Positions 1 through 8,220 of a stretch of DNA of 64,000 nt are shown piece after piece. The DNA is from Deinococcus ficus (GTDB lineage Bacteria; Deinococcota; Deinococci; Deinococcales; Deinococcaceae), in assembly GCF_003444775.1 (NCBI RefSeq), contig NZ_CP021083.1:331119-395118 (forward strand). Reading direction: 5' to 3'. The translations under genes and the position numbers were made by a program. Within the stretch, counting starts at the first letter, position 1; each line of letters opens with the position of its first letter. The notes under the pieces were generated by a model. It made no database searches. It had not been told where the DNA came from and saw only the letters and a list, made by a program, of their open reading frames with translations.

Positions 1-776
1 CGCGTGACGAAGGCCGCCATGGCCGCCAGCGTCACGTCCGGCGCCTCGCGGTGCGGGGTGTGCCCGCAGCCGGGCAGCAGCAGCGCCTCGGCGTGCGGTC
101 CGATGCCGCGCACGATCGCCTCCACCTGCGCGGGCGTGCCATACCCGTCGTCCAGGCCCTGCATGACCAGCGCCGGCACCCGGATCCCAGGCAGGTACGC
201 CTCCAGGTTCCAGGTCAGGAACGCGTCGCTCAGCCACGTGTCGCTCCAGCCGCGGAAGGCCACGTCCACGTGATCGTGGTGCCGCGCCAGGCGCCCGCGC
301 AGGTCCCCCGCCTCGTACGCGGCGACCGCCTCGCGGATGCCCTGGCGGCTCAGCTCCTCGTTGAAGACGTGCGCCGCTTCAGTCACCACGCCCCGCAGCC
401 CCGGCAGCGCGGCCGCCCCGGCGTGAATCAGCGCGACGCTCCCGCCGTCGGAATGCCCGACCAGCATGTGCTCCCTGACATCCAGCGCGCGCAGCACCTC
501 CGGGAGGACGTCCAGCGCCTCATGGTGCAGGTACGTGACCGGGCGGGGCAGGGCCGCTGGGCCGCTGCGGCCGTACCCGGCACGGCTGTACGCCATCCAC
601 CCGCACCCGGTCGCGGCCGCGAGCCGCGCCGGGAAGTCCCGCCACAGCCCCGCGCTGCCCAGCCCCTCGTGAAGAAACACCAGCGTGGGCGCCTCCTGTG
701 GGCCCGGACCGGCGCGCTGGACCTCCAGTGGGATCCCGCCAACGTCGTGCAGGAAGGCTTCCGGTTCGGCGGACAT
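1..776 (-). CDS. alpha/beta hydrolase, C-terminus cut by window edge
   Basis: The frame starts at ATG 776 and stays open to position 1, giving 258 codons. A typical alpha/beta hydrolase needs only a few more residues. The nucleophile elbow GHSDGG, an acid-loop Asp in QGLDDGYG and a His in GCGHTPHRE form the expected Ser-Asp-His triad. No signal peptide is seen, so it is probably cytoplasmic; the substrate is unknown. It is divergent from the enoyl-CoA hydratase gene, 49 bp away, and each has its own TANNNT box a few bases before the ATG. The long open frames antiparallel to it are GC-rich shadows. Confidence 0.85.
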   Translation of the reverse strand, partial: MSAEPEAFLHDVGGIPLEVQRAGPGPQEAPTLVFLHEGLGSAGLWRDFPARLAAATGCGWMAYSRAGYGRSGPAALPRPVTYLHHEALDVLPEVLRALDVREHMLVGHSDGGSVALIHAGAAALPGLRGVVTEAAHVFNEELSRQGIREAVAAYEAGDLRGRLARHHDHVDVAFRGWSDTWLSDAFLTWNLEAYLPGIRVPALVMQGLDDGYGTPAQVEAIVRGIGPHAEALLLPGCGHTPHREAPDVTLAAMAAFVT

Positions 777-782
777 GCCCGG

Positions 783-788
783 AGCGTA
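783..788 (-). promoter_or_regulatory. leaderless-type -10 box of the hydrolase gene
   Basis: Read on the minus strand the box is TACGCT, and the ATG at 776 follows after exactly 6 nt. A TANNNT box this close to the start codon is the pattern of leaderless transcripts known from Deinococcus. No good -35 hexamer is visible. Confidence 0.4.
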
Positions 789-813
789 GCGCAGCCGGCC
801 TGCCCGGGCGGTT

Positions 814-819
814 TACCCT
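814..819 (+). promoter_or_regulatory. leaderless-type -10 box of the enoyl-CoA hydratase gene
   Basis: TACCCT lies 6 nt before the ATG at 826, the same geometry as the divergent gene on the other strand. There is no convincing Shine-Dalgarno sequence between them, which fits a leaderless mRNA. A -35 element is not evident. Confidence 0.4.
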
Positions 820-825
820 GAGGCC

Positions 826-1632
826 ATGACCGACCCCGCCTCCCACCCCGGCCTGCGCCAGGACCGTCAGGGTGACCTGCTGATCCTCACGCTGGACCGG
901 CCTGCCGTGCGCAACGCCCTGAACACGCCCCTGATCCGCGCCCTGCACGCCGCGCTGGACGCCGCCGCCGAGGACCGCGCGGTGCGGGGCGTGGTCCTCA
1001 CCGGGGCGGGCGCGGCCTTCTGCGGCGGGCTGGACATCGAGGAACTCCAGGCCATGAGCACGCAGCCGCCCGAACGGCACCGCGCGGACGCCCAGGCCTT
1101 CGGGGCGCTGCTCGAACGCCTGTACCTGCTGCCCAAACCCACCTTCGCGGCCGTGAACGGGCACGCCGTGGCGGCCGGGGCGGGCCTGGTCGCCGCCTGC
1201 GACCACGCGGTCATGGACGCCCGCGCCAGGCTCGGGTACACCGAGGCGAAGATCGGGTTCGTGGCCGCGCTGGTCGCCGTGTTCCTGATGCGCCAGATTC
1301 CTGAGAAGCACGCCCGGGACCTGCTGCTCTCCGGCCGGCTGGTCACCGCCGCGGACGCCGCGCGCATGGGCCTGGTGAACGAGGCGACCCCGGAAGGGGA
1401 GAGCCTGACCCGCACGCTGGCCATCGCCGCTCAGGTCACCGCGAACGCGCCGTACAGCCTGCGTCAGACCAAGGCCATGCTGGCCGACGCCCCCACCCTG
1501 AGCGTGCAGGAGGGCCTGCGCCGCGCCACCGACCTGAACGCCGCGGCGCGCGCCAGCGCCAGCCTGAAAGAAGGTGTCACCGCCTTCCTGGAAAAACGCC
1601 CGCCGGACTGGGCGGCCCTGCAGGAAGACTGA
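826..1632 (+). CDS. enoyl-CoA hydratase/isomerase family protein
   Basis: This 268-residue protein has the normal length for a crotonase-fold enzyme. The first oxyanion-hole segment is GAAFCGGLDIEEL (about residue 64 on) and the second is HAVAAGAGL (about residue 111). After the second segment comes ACDHAVMD, then GYTEAKIGF, which supplies the catalytic-loop acidic residue position. The likely reaction is hydration or isomerisation of an acyl-CoA in the cytoplasm; the exact substrate cannot be read from sequence. No other beta-oxidation gene is next to it. Confidence 0.9.
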   Translation: MTDPASHPGLRQDRQGDLLILTLDRPAVRNALNTPLIRALHAALDAAAEDRAVRGVVLTGAGAAFCGGLDIEELQAMSTQPPERHRADAQAFGALLERLYLLPKPTFAAVNGHAVAAGAGLVAACDHAVMDARARLGYTEAKIGFVAALVAVFLMRQIPEKHARDLLLSGRLVTAADAARMGLVNEATPEGESLTRTLAIAAQVTANAPYSLRQTKAMLADAPTLSVQEGLRRATDLNAAARASASLKEGVTAFLEKRPPDWAALQED

Positions 1633-1894
1633 GCATTCAGGAAGTCCTGTGACAGCCTGACAGATCCCGCCCGGGGCACAGGGATAAGGGCTTTCAAGCG
1701 GATGCGCCCTGCACGCCCACCTGAACACACTTCCTGGCGCTTTCCGGTGACAGGCAGGCGGGGGCGGACCACCCGAGCTGCCCTGTGAGAGAACGGAGAG
1801 ACTCCGCGCAGCACAATGCGCTGTACAAGACAGCTGACGGGCACCCAGGCGGTGACTTCCAGTCAGCGTCCGTCACGCTGCCAGGAGACCCACT

Positions 1895-2662
1895 GTGAAG
1901 ACCCCCCGCCTGTTCACCACCCTGACCCTCGCCACCCTCGCCCTGACCTCCGCCGCCCAGGCCCGCAGCCTGAATGACATCCTCAAGGACGGCACCCTGC
2001 GCGTCGCCACCGCCGCCGACATCCCCCCCTTCGGCTTCGCGAGCGGCACCACCGTCACCGGCTTCGAGGTGGACCTGATCACCGCCGTCGCGGCCGACAT
2101 GGGCCTGAAGGTCAAGCTTGTGCCCGCCCCTATCGACCAGCTGTCCAAACTGCTGAACAGCGACGCGGTGGACGTCGCCATGAGCGCCCAGGCGATCACC
2201 AGCACCCGCGAGAACCGCGTGGACTTCACCACGCCCACCAGCTGCAGCGCCGTGTCCATGGTCAGCACCAGCCCGAAACTCAAGACCCACACCGACCTGG
2301 CCGGCAAGACCATCGTGGTCGGCTCCGGGTCCATCATGCAGAGCTTCGTGCAGAAACTCCCCTTCGACAAGAAGGTCAGCGTCGTGCCCACCAGCCAGGA
2401 CGTGATGTTCTCCATGATCAGCGGCCAGGCCGACGCCACGTTCATGTACAGCGCCATGCAGCCCGCCATCAAGCAGATGTTCCCCAAAGCCACCCTGTAC
2501 TTCGGGCCGGAACTGTGGAGCGTGCCGCAGGGCATGATGATCCACGAGGACGCCACGGCGCTGCGCCTGCGCCTCAACGCCGGCATTCAGCGCCTGCTGG
2601 GCAACGGCAAGTACGCCACCATCAGCACCAAGTACTTCGGGAAGGACGTCCGCTGCAAGTAA
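1895..2662 (+). CDS. amino-acid-type ABC transporter solute-binding protein (family 3)
   Basis: This 255-residue protein starts at GTG 1895, preceded by AGGAGA. It has a Sec signal peptide ending near AQA-RS. The mature part follows the SBP family 3 plan: the DGTLRVATAADIPPF opening, a GFEVDLITAVAADMG segment, and the ENRVDFT motif of the ligand cleft. It should bind a polar amino acid or similar ligand in the periplasm. No permease or ATPase gene adjoins it, so its transporter partners must be elsewhere or are lost. The single CxK end and an internal Cys could form a disulfide. Confidence 0.88.
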   Translation: MKTPRLFTTLTLATLALTSAAQARSLNDILKDGTLRVATAADIPPFGFASGTTVTGFEVDLITAVAADMGLKVKLVPAPIDQLSKLLNSDAVDVAMSAQAITSTRENRVDFTTPTSCSAVSMVSTSPKLKTHTDLAGKTIVVGSGSIMQSFVQKLPFDKKVSVVPTSQDVMFSMISGQADATFMYSAMQPAIKQMFPKATLYFGPELWSVPQGMMIHEDATALRLRLNAGIQRLLGNGKYATISTKYFGKDVRCK

Positions 2663-2678
2663 GAGCGGCGACCTGACG

Positions 2679-2704
2679 AACCGGGGACCCGCAGGTCCCC
2701 GGTT
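2679..2704. terminator. bidirectional terminator between convergent genes
   Basis: A perfect 11-bp stem (2679-2689 with 2694-2704) has a 4-nt loop. It sits between the stop of the solute-binding protein and the stop of the cupin gene, and touches the latter's stop codon. A short T run follows on the plus strand. Confidence 0.75.
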
Positions 2705-3105
2705 TACTGTTCCGACCCGTACTCGGCATCCGTCACGTGCTCCAGCCAGTGCACCGCCTCCCCATTCAGGCGCTCGTGAATGGCGAGGTGGGTCATGACC
2801 TGACCCGGCGCCGCACCGTGCCAATGCCGCTCACCCGGCGCGAACCACACCACGTCGCCCGGGTGCAGGTCCACCACCGGGCCGCCCTCCCGCTGGGCGC
2901 GGCCCAGGCCGTCCGTGACGATCAACGTCTGCCCCAGCGGATGCGTGTGCCACGCCGTCCGGGCACCCGGCGCGAAGGTCACGCGGCTGCCCGCAGCGCG
3001 CGCCGGGTCCGGCGCCGTGAACAACGGCTCGATGGTGACCTCGCCCGTGAACCACTCGGCCGGACCGCTCTGCGCGGCCACGGTGCCTGCCCTGATGATG
3101 TCCAT
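2704..3105 (-). CDS. cupin domain protein
   Basis: From ATG 3105 the product has 133 residues, the usual size of a single-domain cupin. Motif 1 appears as the PGARTAWHTHPLGQT stretch with the two metal His residues, followed by PGDVVWFAPGERHWHG as motif 2 with the last His. It resembles the (R)-mandelonitrile lyase-like/quercetinase-like small cupins, but the reaction is not known. A longer start 45 nt upstream exists; I prefer 3105 because a TACGGT box lies 7 nt before it. It is convergent with the solute-binding protein gene. Confidence 0.85.
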   Translation of the reverse strand: MDIIRAGTVAAQSGPAEWFTGEVTIEPLFTAPDPARAAGSRVTFAPGARTAWHTHPLGQTLIVTDGLGRAQREGGPVVDLHPGDVVWFAPGERHWHGAAPGQVMTHLAIHERLNGEAVHWLEHVTDAEYGSEQ

Positions 3106-3112
3106 GACGCCC

Positions 3113-3118
3113 ACCGTA
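3113..3118 (-). promoter_or_regulatory. leaderless-type -10 box of the cupin gene
   Basis: TACGGT on the minus strand is separated by 7 nt from ATG 3105. It supports the shorter cupin start and again fits a leaderless transcript. Confidence 0.35.
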
Positions 3119-3245
3119 GCGCGGAGCGGGCCCAGCCGAAATCCCGGCACGTCTCCGCGCCTTGCTCAGGGCCATGCCGAAAGCGAAGCGCCCCCACCAA
3201 ATCAGCATGAGAGTCCCTTGTGCCCGTCGATGGCGGGCAAACGGT

Positions 3246-3449
3246 TCAGTGATGCGGGTTGGACCATACCCGCAACTGCGTGCCGCGGGGCCCCGGGAAC
3301 CGGCCCTCCACCAGCCAAGTTCCGATGCTGGTGACCACGACGTCCCCCGCCCTCGGCGCGTCCACGCCCTGCGCGAGGCTCAGCACGACCGCCCCGTCAC
3401 TCAGCTTTTCGACCCTGGAAATCTGCCGGTCCGCCAGAAAGGTCTCCAT
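3246..3449 (-). CDS. small hypothetical protein, 67 residues
   Basis: The frame begins at ATG 3449 and encodes a compact, balanced sequence with alternating hydrophobic residues (for example GAVVLSLAQGV and AGDVVVTSIGTWLVEGRF). This suggests a small beta-strand-rich domain. I do not recognise the family. It has no signal peptide or membrane segment. It lies alone between the cupin and a decayed region, and could be either a small real gene or a remnant. Confidence 0.5.
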   Translation of the reverse strand: METFLADRQISRVEKLSDGAVVLSLAQGVDAPRAGDVVVTSIGTWLVEGRFPGPRGTQLRVWSNPHH

Positions 3450-3645
3450 GCCCCATCATGATTCGCTGCCCCGGCAGCCGCCTACCCCCGCGCCGGATCC
3501 TGAATCCTGCTTACCTGTTGCTCACCGTGGCCACGGTGGATCCTCTGCAGGCCGCGCGGAAACCGGCTGATTCCCTGCAGCGGATCAGGTCGACTCTGGA
3601 ACGCACCTCAATACCGGACGCCAGCGGGACCGTTGGCATGACCAC

Positions 3646-4082
3646 GTGACCCACGTTCACGTCGGTACGTTCGACATCCAGGTCTGGGATCGAGTACCGG
3701 CGCACGACGCGACACTGCGGCAGCGCGCCACGCTGGTCGATGAATATAACCTTCACAGTCGCGAGCCCGGAATCATCCCCACGGTCACCATCGCTCCTCA
3801 GGGTGGTGACCCCGCGCTCCTAGTCTCGCAACATCGAGCGCTCGATCCCCAGGGGTTCCCACTCGGCGTGGTCGTCGTGCCGGACACCAGTCTTGTGCTG
3901 ATCGGTGCCGCCCAGCGGCTCCTGGCGTATGACTTCATAACCCCCGAAAGATCTGGCTCTAGGAAGAACATGTGGAAATCGGCATCCCGGGATTGGCCCA
4001 GCATGACGAGATGATCACGATGTCCGGCGAACTCTCCCTCACGCCCATGATCTACAGGGTCGGGTCGCATCCGGACCCCTGA
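3646..4082 (+). pseudogene. frameshifted beta-propeller-like gene remnant
   Basis: From GTG 3646 a coherent protein can be read up to about 3945, including VPDTSLVLIGAAQRLLAYD. The open frame then goes out of register. The continuation, with ARHGD-like text (GLAQHDEMITMSGELSL), is found in the next frame, where an in-frame TAG at 3960 prevents a simple readthrough, and it ends at the TGA at 4082. The two pieces match the order seen in a bacterial propeller-like family that carries RLLAYD followed by ARHGD and LMSAELEL motifs. That assignment is from memory of the family and is moderate. I read this as one gene broken by at least one frameshift. Confidence 0.5.
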
Positions 4083-4201
4083 GTCAGGTTCAGCGGTCGT
4101 TGCGGCGTGCTCCACATTCAGACCAGAATGAGCACCCGTCCGGTTGGCAGCTGCTCCTTCCGATCATCGTGGTGTCCCTCAGCATTCGGCGCCGGGTGGG
4201 T

Positions 4202-4440
4202 TCAGCGGACCTCGACGACCTCCACGCGACCGCGGAATTCGCCGATGGCGAGGCGACTGTCTGCCCACTGCAACGTGGTGATCTGGGCGGCGTCCCCGCG
4301 GAGGTACGGGCCGATCTGATCGCCGGTGCGCAGACTGTGGATGCTCACGGCCTTGAGGTTGCCGCCCTGACCCTGGTTCGTGGGCGCCACCGCAAAGCGG
4401 GCGCAGTTGGCGTTCGTGTATGTGAAGCGGCCCAACTCCG
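4202..4440 (-). pseudogene. truncated C-terminal fragment, WD40/propeller-like
   Basis: The last about 79 codons on the minus strand read as natural protein (CARFAVAPTNQGQGG, IHSLRTGDQIGP, LQWADSRLAIGEFRGRV) with the blade rhythm of a beta-propeller. Upstream of about 4440 the same frame becomes meaningless because the sequence switches to the IS5-type transposase read in another frame. The gene has therefore lost its N-terminus to an insertion or deletion at this junction. Confidence 0.5.
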
Positions 4441-4760
4441 ATGGATGCGTTCCCACACGCCAACCATCTTCAACGGACGGAAGTGGTCGTACATCGTCTG
4501 CCAGGGCGGAAAGTCGTGGGGCAGTGCCCTCCACGCGGTCACACTACGCAGCACGTACAGCACGGCACTGACGATCTCGCGGGTTGACCACCGTGAAGGC
4601 GCCCCTCGCGCAGAACGTGGGGGCCACACTCCACTCAGCATTTCCCACTCGGTATCAATGAGGTCGGAATCGTACGTCTGTGACGACATCCTTTATGTAT
4701 TCGCCCGCCCAGATCGGCGTGAAATTCCCAATCGGGTTCTAAGGGGCAGGCTCCCGTGAA
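4441..4760 (-). mobile_element. IS5-family transposase N-terminal stub with one IS end
   Basis: A minus-strand frame from ATG 4689 gives about 83 residues typical of the IS5-type N-terminal domain (DUF4096-like): DTEWEMLSGVWPP, STREIVSAVLYVLR, TAWRALPHDFPPW and VYDHFR-like text, ending at WERIH. The frame then runs into unrelated sequence at about 4441, so the DDE catalytic domain is gone. Upstream of the start, GGGAGCCTGCCCCTTAG (minus strand, near 4741-4757) looks like the outer inverted repeat of this IS group. The element cannot move by itself. Confidence 0.75.
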
Positions 4761-4803
4761 CCTGAAGGGCTGCGGATGAGCCAGATGACGTGCCGGCATT
4801 CTG

Positions 4804-4953
4804 ATGCTGCTGGCCGTGCGCCGCCTGCTGCAGGCGGACCTGGAAGGAATGTTCAGCGCGTCCGACGAGGCGCGCCGGGAAGCGCGGACCCTCCCGCAAC
4901 CCCCCATCGAATTCAGTGAACCGGCTCAGGGGGAGGGCCACCAGACCCCCTGA
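4804..4953 (+). pseudogene. possible C-terminal gene fragment, 49 codons
   Basis: An open frame from ATG 4804 ends at TGA 4951-4953 and reads VRRLLQADLEGMFSASDEAR-like text, plausible for the helical tail of a lost protein. In-frame sequence upstream stops at 4786. The 3' end overlaps a perfect terminator hairpin, so the frame may be accidental. It is probably another piece of the decayed IS-containing patch. Confidence 0.25.
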
Positions 4954-4958
4954 GCCGG
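4921..4958. terminator. terminator after the RNA-repair operon
   Basis: A perfect 13-bp stem (4921-4933 with 4946-4958) has a 12-nt loop. It lies 8 bp beyond the pnkp stop and is the obvious end of the minus-strand operon. It has only a short T-containing tail on that strand (TTCA). Confidence 0.7.
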
Positions 4959-4966
4959 CGCGGGCG

Positions 4967-7510
4967 TTACAGGCGAGGGTCGAGCGGCTCGCTTTCCAGC
5001 GCGGCCACGCCGAACACGCACTCGTGCAAGCGGCGCAGCGGCTCCCCGGCCACGAAGCGCTCCAGGCCCTCGAGGCCCAGCGCGAACTCCCGCAGGGCCA
5101 GCGCCCGCTTGCCGCTCAGCCCGCGCGCCCGCAGGCGTTCCAGGTGCTCCGGGAGGGTGTACTCCGGGCCGTAGATGATCCGCAGGTACTCCCGGCCCCG
5201 GACCTTCATGGCCGGCTGCACCAGGCCCTTGTGCCCCCGCGTGAGGAAGTGCAGCGGCTTGACCACCATGCCCTCCCCGCCGCCCGCCGTGAGGGCCAGC
5301 CACCACTCGGTGGCCGCCTGCCGGCTGGCGTCGTCCCTCAGGTCCACCGTGCGGTGCCGCGTGGCGATGAACAGCGCCGGGTCGGCGTCCGCAAGCCGGG
5401 CGAGCGTCCTCATGTGCCACAGGTGATCCTGGCCGGAGTGCACGTGCCCCTCGCTGGCCAGCAGGTGAAAAGGCGCGATCCGGACGTCCGCGAGCCCGTG
5501 CGCGCGCCGCACGTACTGCCGGTACGCGTCCACGTACGCGGCCGTCAGCGCCTCACGCGCCCGGGTGCGGTCCAGCAGGTCCCCCAGTGGCAGGCCCCGC
5601 GCGACGGCCGCCTCGAGCACGCTGACCTCGGCCGGCAGGGTCGCCCGGGCCGCCGCGCCGACCGCGGCGTACTGCCCCCGCAGCAGCGCCCCGGCCTTCA
5701 GGGACCACGGGAGGATCTCGGCGTCGAGCAGCGCCCAGTCCGTCCCCAGTTCCTCCCACAGCCCGGCCGCGCTGATGGCGTCCGCCGCCCGGGCGACGAG
5801 GTCCCGCTCCAGGGCCTCATCCTCGAAGAAGGCCCGGCCGGACCGGGAGTACACAGTCCCCTGTCTGCCGTCCCGCACGCCGAAGCGCCGCTGGGCGGCG
5901 TCCGCGTCCCGGGCAAGCACCAGCACCGCGCGGGACCCCATGTGCTTTTCCTCGCACACGACCTGCGCCACGCCTGCGTTCAGGTAGTGGGTGAAGGCCT
6001 CCTCCGGATGCTCGAGGTACCCCTCGCGGGTGCTGGTCTCACTGGGGCTCATGGTGGGCGGCAGGTACAGCAGCCAGCGCGGGTCCGTGGCGAAGCGGCT
6101 CAGGGTCTCCAGCGCCGCGGCCGCCTCGTCCTCCCGGACCGTGACGCGGCCGCGCAGGCGCGTCTCGATCACGCGTTTCCCGGTCACGTCCGCGAGGTCG
6201 AGCAGTTCGTCATTCACCTGCTGCGCGCTTCCAGGCTCCCGCGCGGGCTGCAGGGGCCGCACGGGTTCGGCGTACACCTCCCGCGCGGGTACGCTCACGA
6301 CCTCGAGCTCCGGGTAGCGCAGGGCGGTGAGGTGACCGCCGAACACGCAGCCGGTGTCGATGTCGATCGTCCGGTTCAGCCACTCGGCGTGCGGGACGGG
6401 CGTGTGCCCGTACACCACATGCGCCTGCCCGCGGTACTCGGCCGCCCAGTTCCAGCGGACCGGCAGGCCGAACTCGTCGGTCTCCCCGGTCGTCTCGCCG
6501 TACAGCGCGAACTCCCGCACCCGGGCGGACGCGCGGCCCTGGTACGCCTCCTTCATCCCGGCGTGCGCCACCACCACCCGGCCGCTGTCCAGCACGTAGT
6601 GGCTGACCAGGCCCTCGAGGAAACCGGCCACCTCCCGCCGGAACTCCGGGGGCTGCGCCTGCAACTGCTCAAGCGACCGGTCCAGGCCGTGGGAGACCGT
6701 GACCTTCTTCCCCTGCAGGGCCCGCAGGAGCTTCACGTCGTGATTCCCGGGCACGCACAGGGCCGTTCCGGCACGGACCATGCCCATCACCAGCCGCAGC
6801 ACGCCGGGCGTGTCCGGCCCGCGGTCCACGAGGTCTCCCACGAACACGGCCTTCCGGCCCGCTGGAGGCGTGACGCTCAGGTCCTCTGCGACGGCGTACC
6901 CCAGTGCGCCCAGCAGGTCGCGCAGTTCCGGCAGGCAGCCGTGCACGTCCCCGATGAAATCGAACGGGCCCGGCTCATGCCGGAGGTTGTTGTACAGCCG
7001 CTCGCGCACCACCTGCGCGGCCTGTACCTCCTGCGCGCCACCCAGCACCGTCACGTGCCGGAAGCCCTCCCCCTGCAGTCTCCGCAGGGACCGCCGCAAC
7101 TGCTGCACCTGCTGCCGGACCACGCCCGGCCCGAACGGCCGGTCCGCCCGGGCCGCGTGCCGGGCCAGCAGTTCCTCCTCGGGCAGGTCCAGCACGACCG
7201 CCACCGGCAGCACGTCGAACTCACGCGCCAGGTCCACGATCCGCTTCCGGGCGTCCGCTTGCACGTTCGTCGCGTCGATCACGGTCAGCAGGCCCCGCGC
7301 CAGGCGCTTCCGGGCCACGAAGTACAGCGCGTCGAAGGCGTCCCCGTTGGCGTCCAGGACGTTCTCGTCGTTCGCGACCAGCACCCGGAAGGCGTCGCTG
7401 GACAGCACCTCGCCCGGCGCGAACAGCCGTCCACCCAGCGTCGTCTTCCCGGACCCCGACGCGCCCACCAGGGCCACCAGGCACAGCTCCGGCAGGTGAA
7501 TCGTCGTCAT
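4967..7510 (-). CDS. pnkp: polynucleotide kinase-phosphatase (bacterial Pnkp)
   Basis: This 847-residue protein has the three-domain layout of bacterial Pnkp. The 5'-OH kinase domain carries the P-loop GASGSGKTT (16-24). The metallophosphoesterase 2',3'-phosphatase domain shows GDVHG (187-191), GDLVDRGP (225-232), GNHD (255-258), HAG (316-318) and GHTP (369-372). The C-terminal adenylyltransferase (ligase) domain has its nucleotidyl Lys522 in EKHMGSRA. Pnkp heals and, with Hen1, seals and 2'-O-methylates cleaved RNA such as ribotoxin-cut tRNA. It is the last gene of the five-gene operon and overlaps the previous gene by ATGA. Confidence 0.97.
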   Translation of the reverse strand: MTTIHLPELCLVALVGASGSGKTTLGGRLFAPGEVLSSDAFRVLVANDENVLDANGDAFDALYFVARKRLARGLLTVIDATNVQADARKRIVDLAREFDVLPVAVVLDLPEEELLARHAARADRPFGPGVVRQQVQQLRRSLRRLQGEGFRHVTVLGGAQEVQAAQVVRERLYNNLRHEPGPFDFIGDVHGCLPELRDLLGALGYAVAEDLSVTPPAGRKAVFVGDLVDRGPDTPGVLRLVMGMVRAGTALCVPGNHDVKLLRALQGKKVTVSHGLDRSLEQLQAQPPEFRREVAGFLEGLVSHYVLDSGRVVVAHAGMKEAYQGRASARVREFALYGETTGETDEFGLPVRWNWAAEYRGQAHVVYGHTPVPHAEWLNRTIDIDTGCVFGGHLTALRYPELEVVSVPAREVYAEPVRPLQPAREPGSAQQVNDELLDLADVTGKRVIETRLRGRVTVREDEAAAALETLSRFATDPRWLLYLPPTMSPSETSTREGYLEHPEEAFTHYLNAGVAQVVCEEKHMGSRAVLVLARDADAAQRRFGVRDGRQGTVYSRSGRAFFEDEALERDLVARAADAISAAGLWEELGTDWALLDAEILPWSLKAGALLRGQYAAVGAAARATLPAEVSVLEAAVARGLPLGDLLDRTRAREALTAAYVDAYRQYVRRAHGLADVRIAPFHLLASEGHVHSGQDHLWHMRTLARLADADPALFIATRHRTVDLRDDASRQAATEWWLALTAGGGEGMVVKPLHFLTRGHKGLVQPAMKVRGREYLRIIYGPEYTLPEHLERLRARGLSGKRALALREFALGLEGLERFVAGEPLRRLHECVFGVAALESEPLDPRL

Positions 7511-8220
7511 GGACGCACCAGAAGGGCGGCCGCCGCGAGGAACGCCTGCGCCTCGGGGGCGTCCGGGTCATGCTCGTACTCCTCCATGAGTGCCCGGCCC
7601 GGAGGGCCGCTGCGCAGCCACGACAGCAGCACTGGCCCGGAGTCACGCCGCGCGAAACTGTTCCATGCCCGGTTCAGCATGAGGCCCGTCAGGTGCTCGT
7701 TCACGAACCGCGCCAGCCAGCACCGGGCGGACCGGCCAGACGCCAGCCAGAGGGTCAGGTAGTCGTCCCAGGCCACCTCCGGCTCCACCTCGGTGAGCGA
7801 GGCCAGCACTTCCCAGGGATCATCGGTCGGCAGGATCGAGGTGAGCGCCTGAAGCCACCACGCCCGGAGGTACGCCCGGACCGCGTTCCGCTGAGGGTCC
7901 GGCCAGTCCCTCCAGGGCACAAACCGCAGGCGGCGGACGACCCAGCTCCGGTCCGGCCAGTTCAGTTCGCCGGTGGCCGAGACCTCAAGAAGGCGGGGCA
8001 GGAAGTACTGGAAGTCACCCGGGGCGCCGACCGTGTCCGGGGCGTTGGCACCGTAGGACCGGAGGTCCGCGGCGCTGAGCTCCTCTCGGTTTCTCGAGGA
8101 CAGGACCGCCAGTTCTTCCTCACTGATGCAGCAGTTCGTGCAGCCGTCCACGCGACCCGGGTGGGGAACGTCCGCAAAGGCGGCGTACAGCGGCGCCACC
8201 GTGCCGGTCAGGGCCGTCAC
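7507..8220 (-). CDS. CxxCC-containing hypothetical protein of the RNA-repair operon
   Basis: This 237-residue cytoplasmic protein has no clear enzyme motif. Near the N-terminus (residues 27-31) there is GCTNCC followed by ISEEELAVL. After that come LSAADLRSYGANAPDTVG and FQYFLPRLLE, and a long Trp- and Leu-rich helical region makes up the remainder. The Cys cluster could bind metal or be redox active. I recall similar proteins of unknown function in other high-GC bacteria, with the Cys cluster and the FxxFLPRLLE motif. Its start codon overlaps the stop of the nucleotidyltransferase upstream and its stop overlaps pnkp, so translational coupling with RNA repair is likely. Confidence 0.85.
   Translation of the reverse strand: MTALTGTVAPLYAAFADVPHPGRVDGCTNCCISEEELAVLSSRNREELSAADLRSYGANAPDTVGAPGDFQYFLPRLLEVSATGELNWPDRSWVVRRLRFVPWRDWPDPQRNAVRAYLRAWWLQALTSILPTDDPWEVLASLTEVEPEVAWDDYLTLWLASGRSARCWLARFVNEHLTGLMLNRAWNSFARRDSGPVLLSWLRSGPPGRALMEEYEHDPDAPEAQAFLAAAALLVRP

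Noticed and set aside
1633..1894. Promoter or riboswitch before the solute-binding protein
   Set aside because: No -35/-10 pair or conserved fold could be made out; only the AGGAGA ribosome-binding site is clear.
4916..7762. Long plus-strand open frame antiparallel to pnkp
   Set aside because: Low-complexity Arg/Gln/Pro-rich text typical of GC-rich shadow frames; pnkp on the other strand has all motifs.
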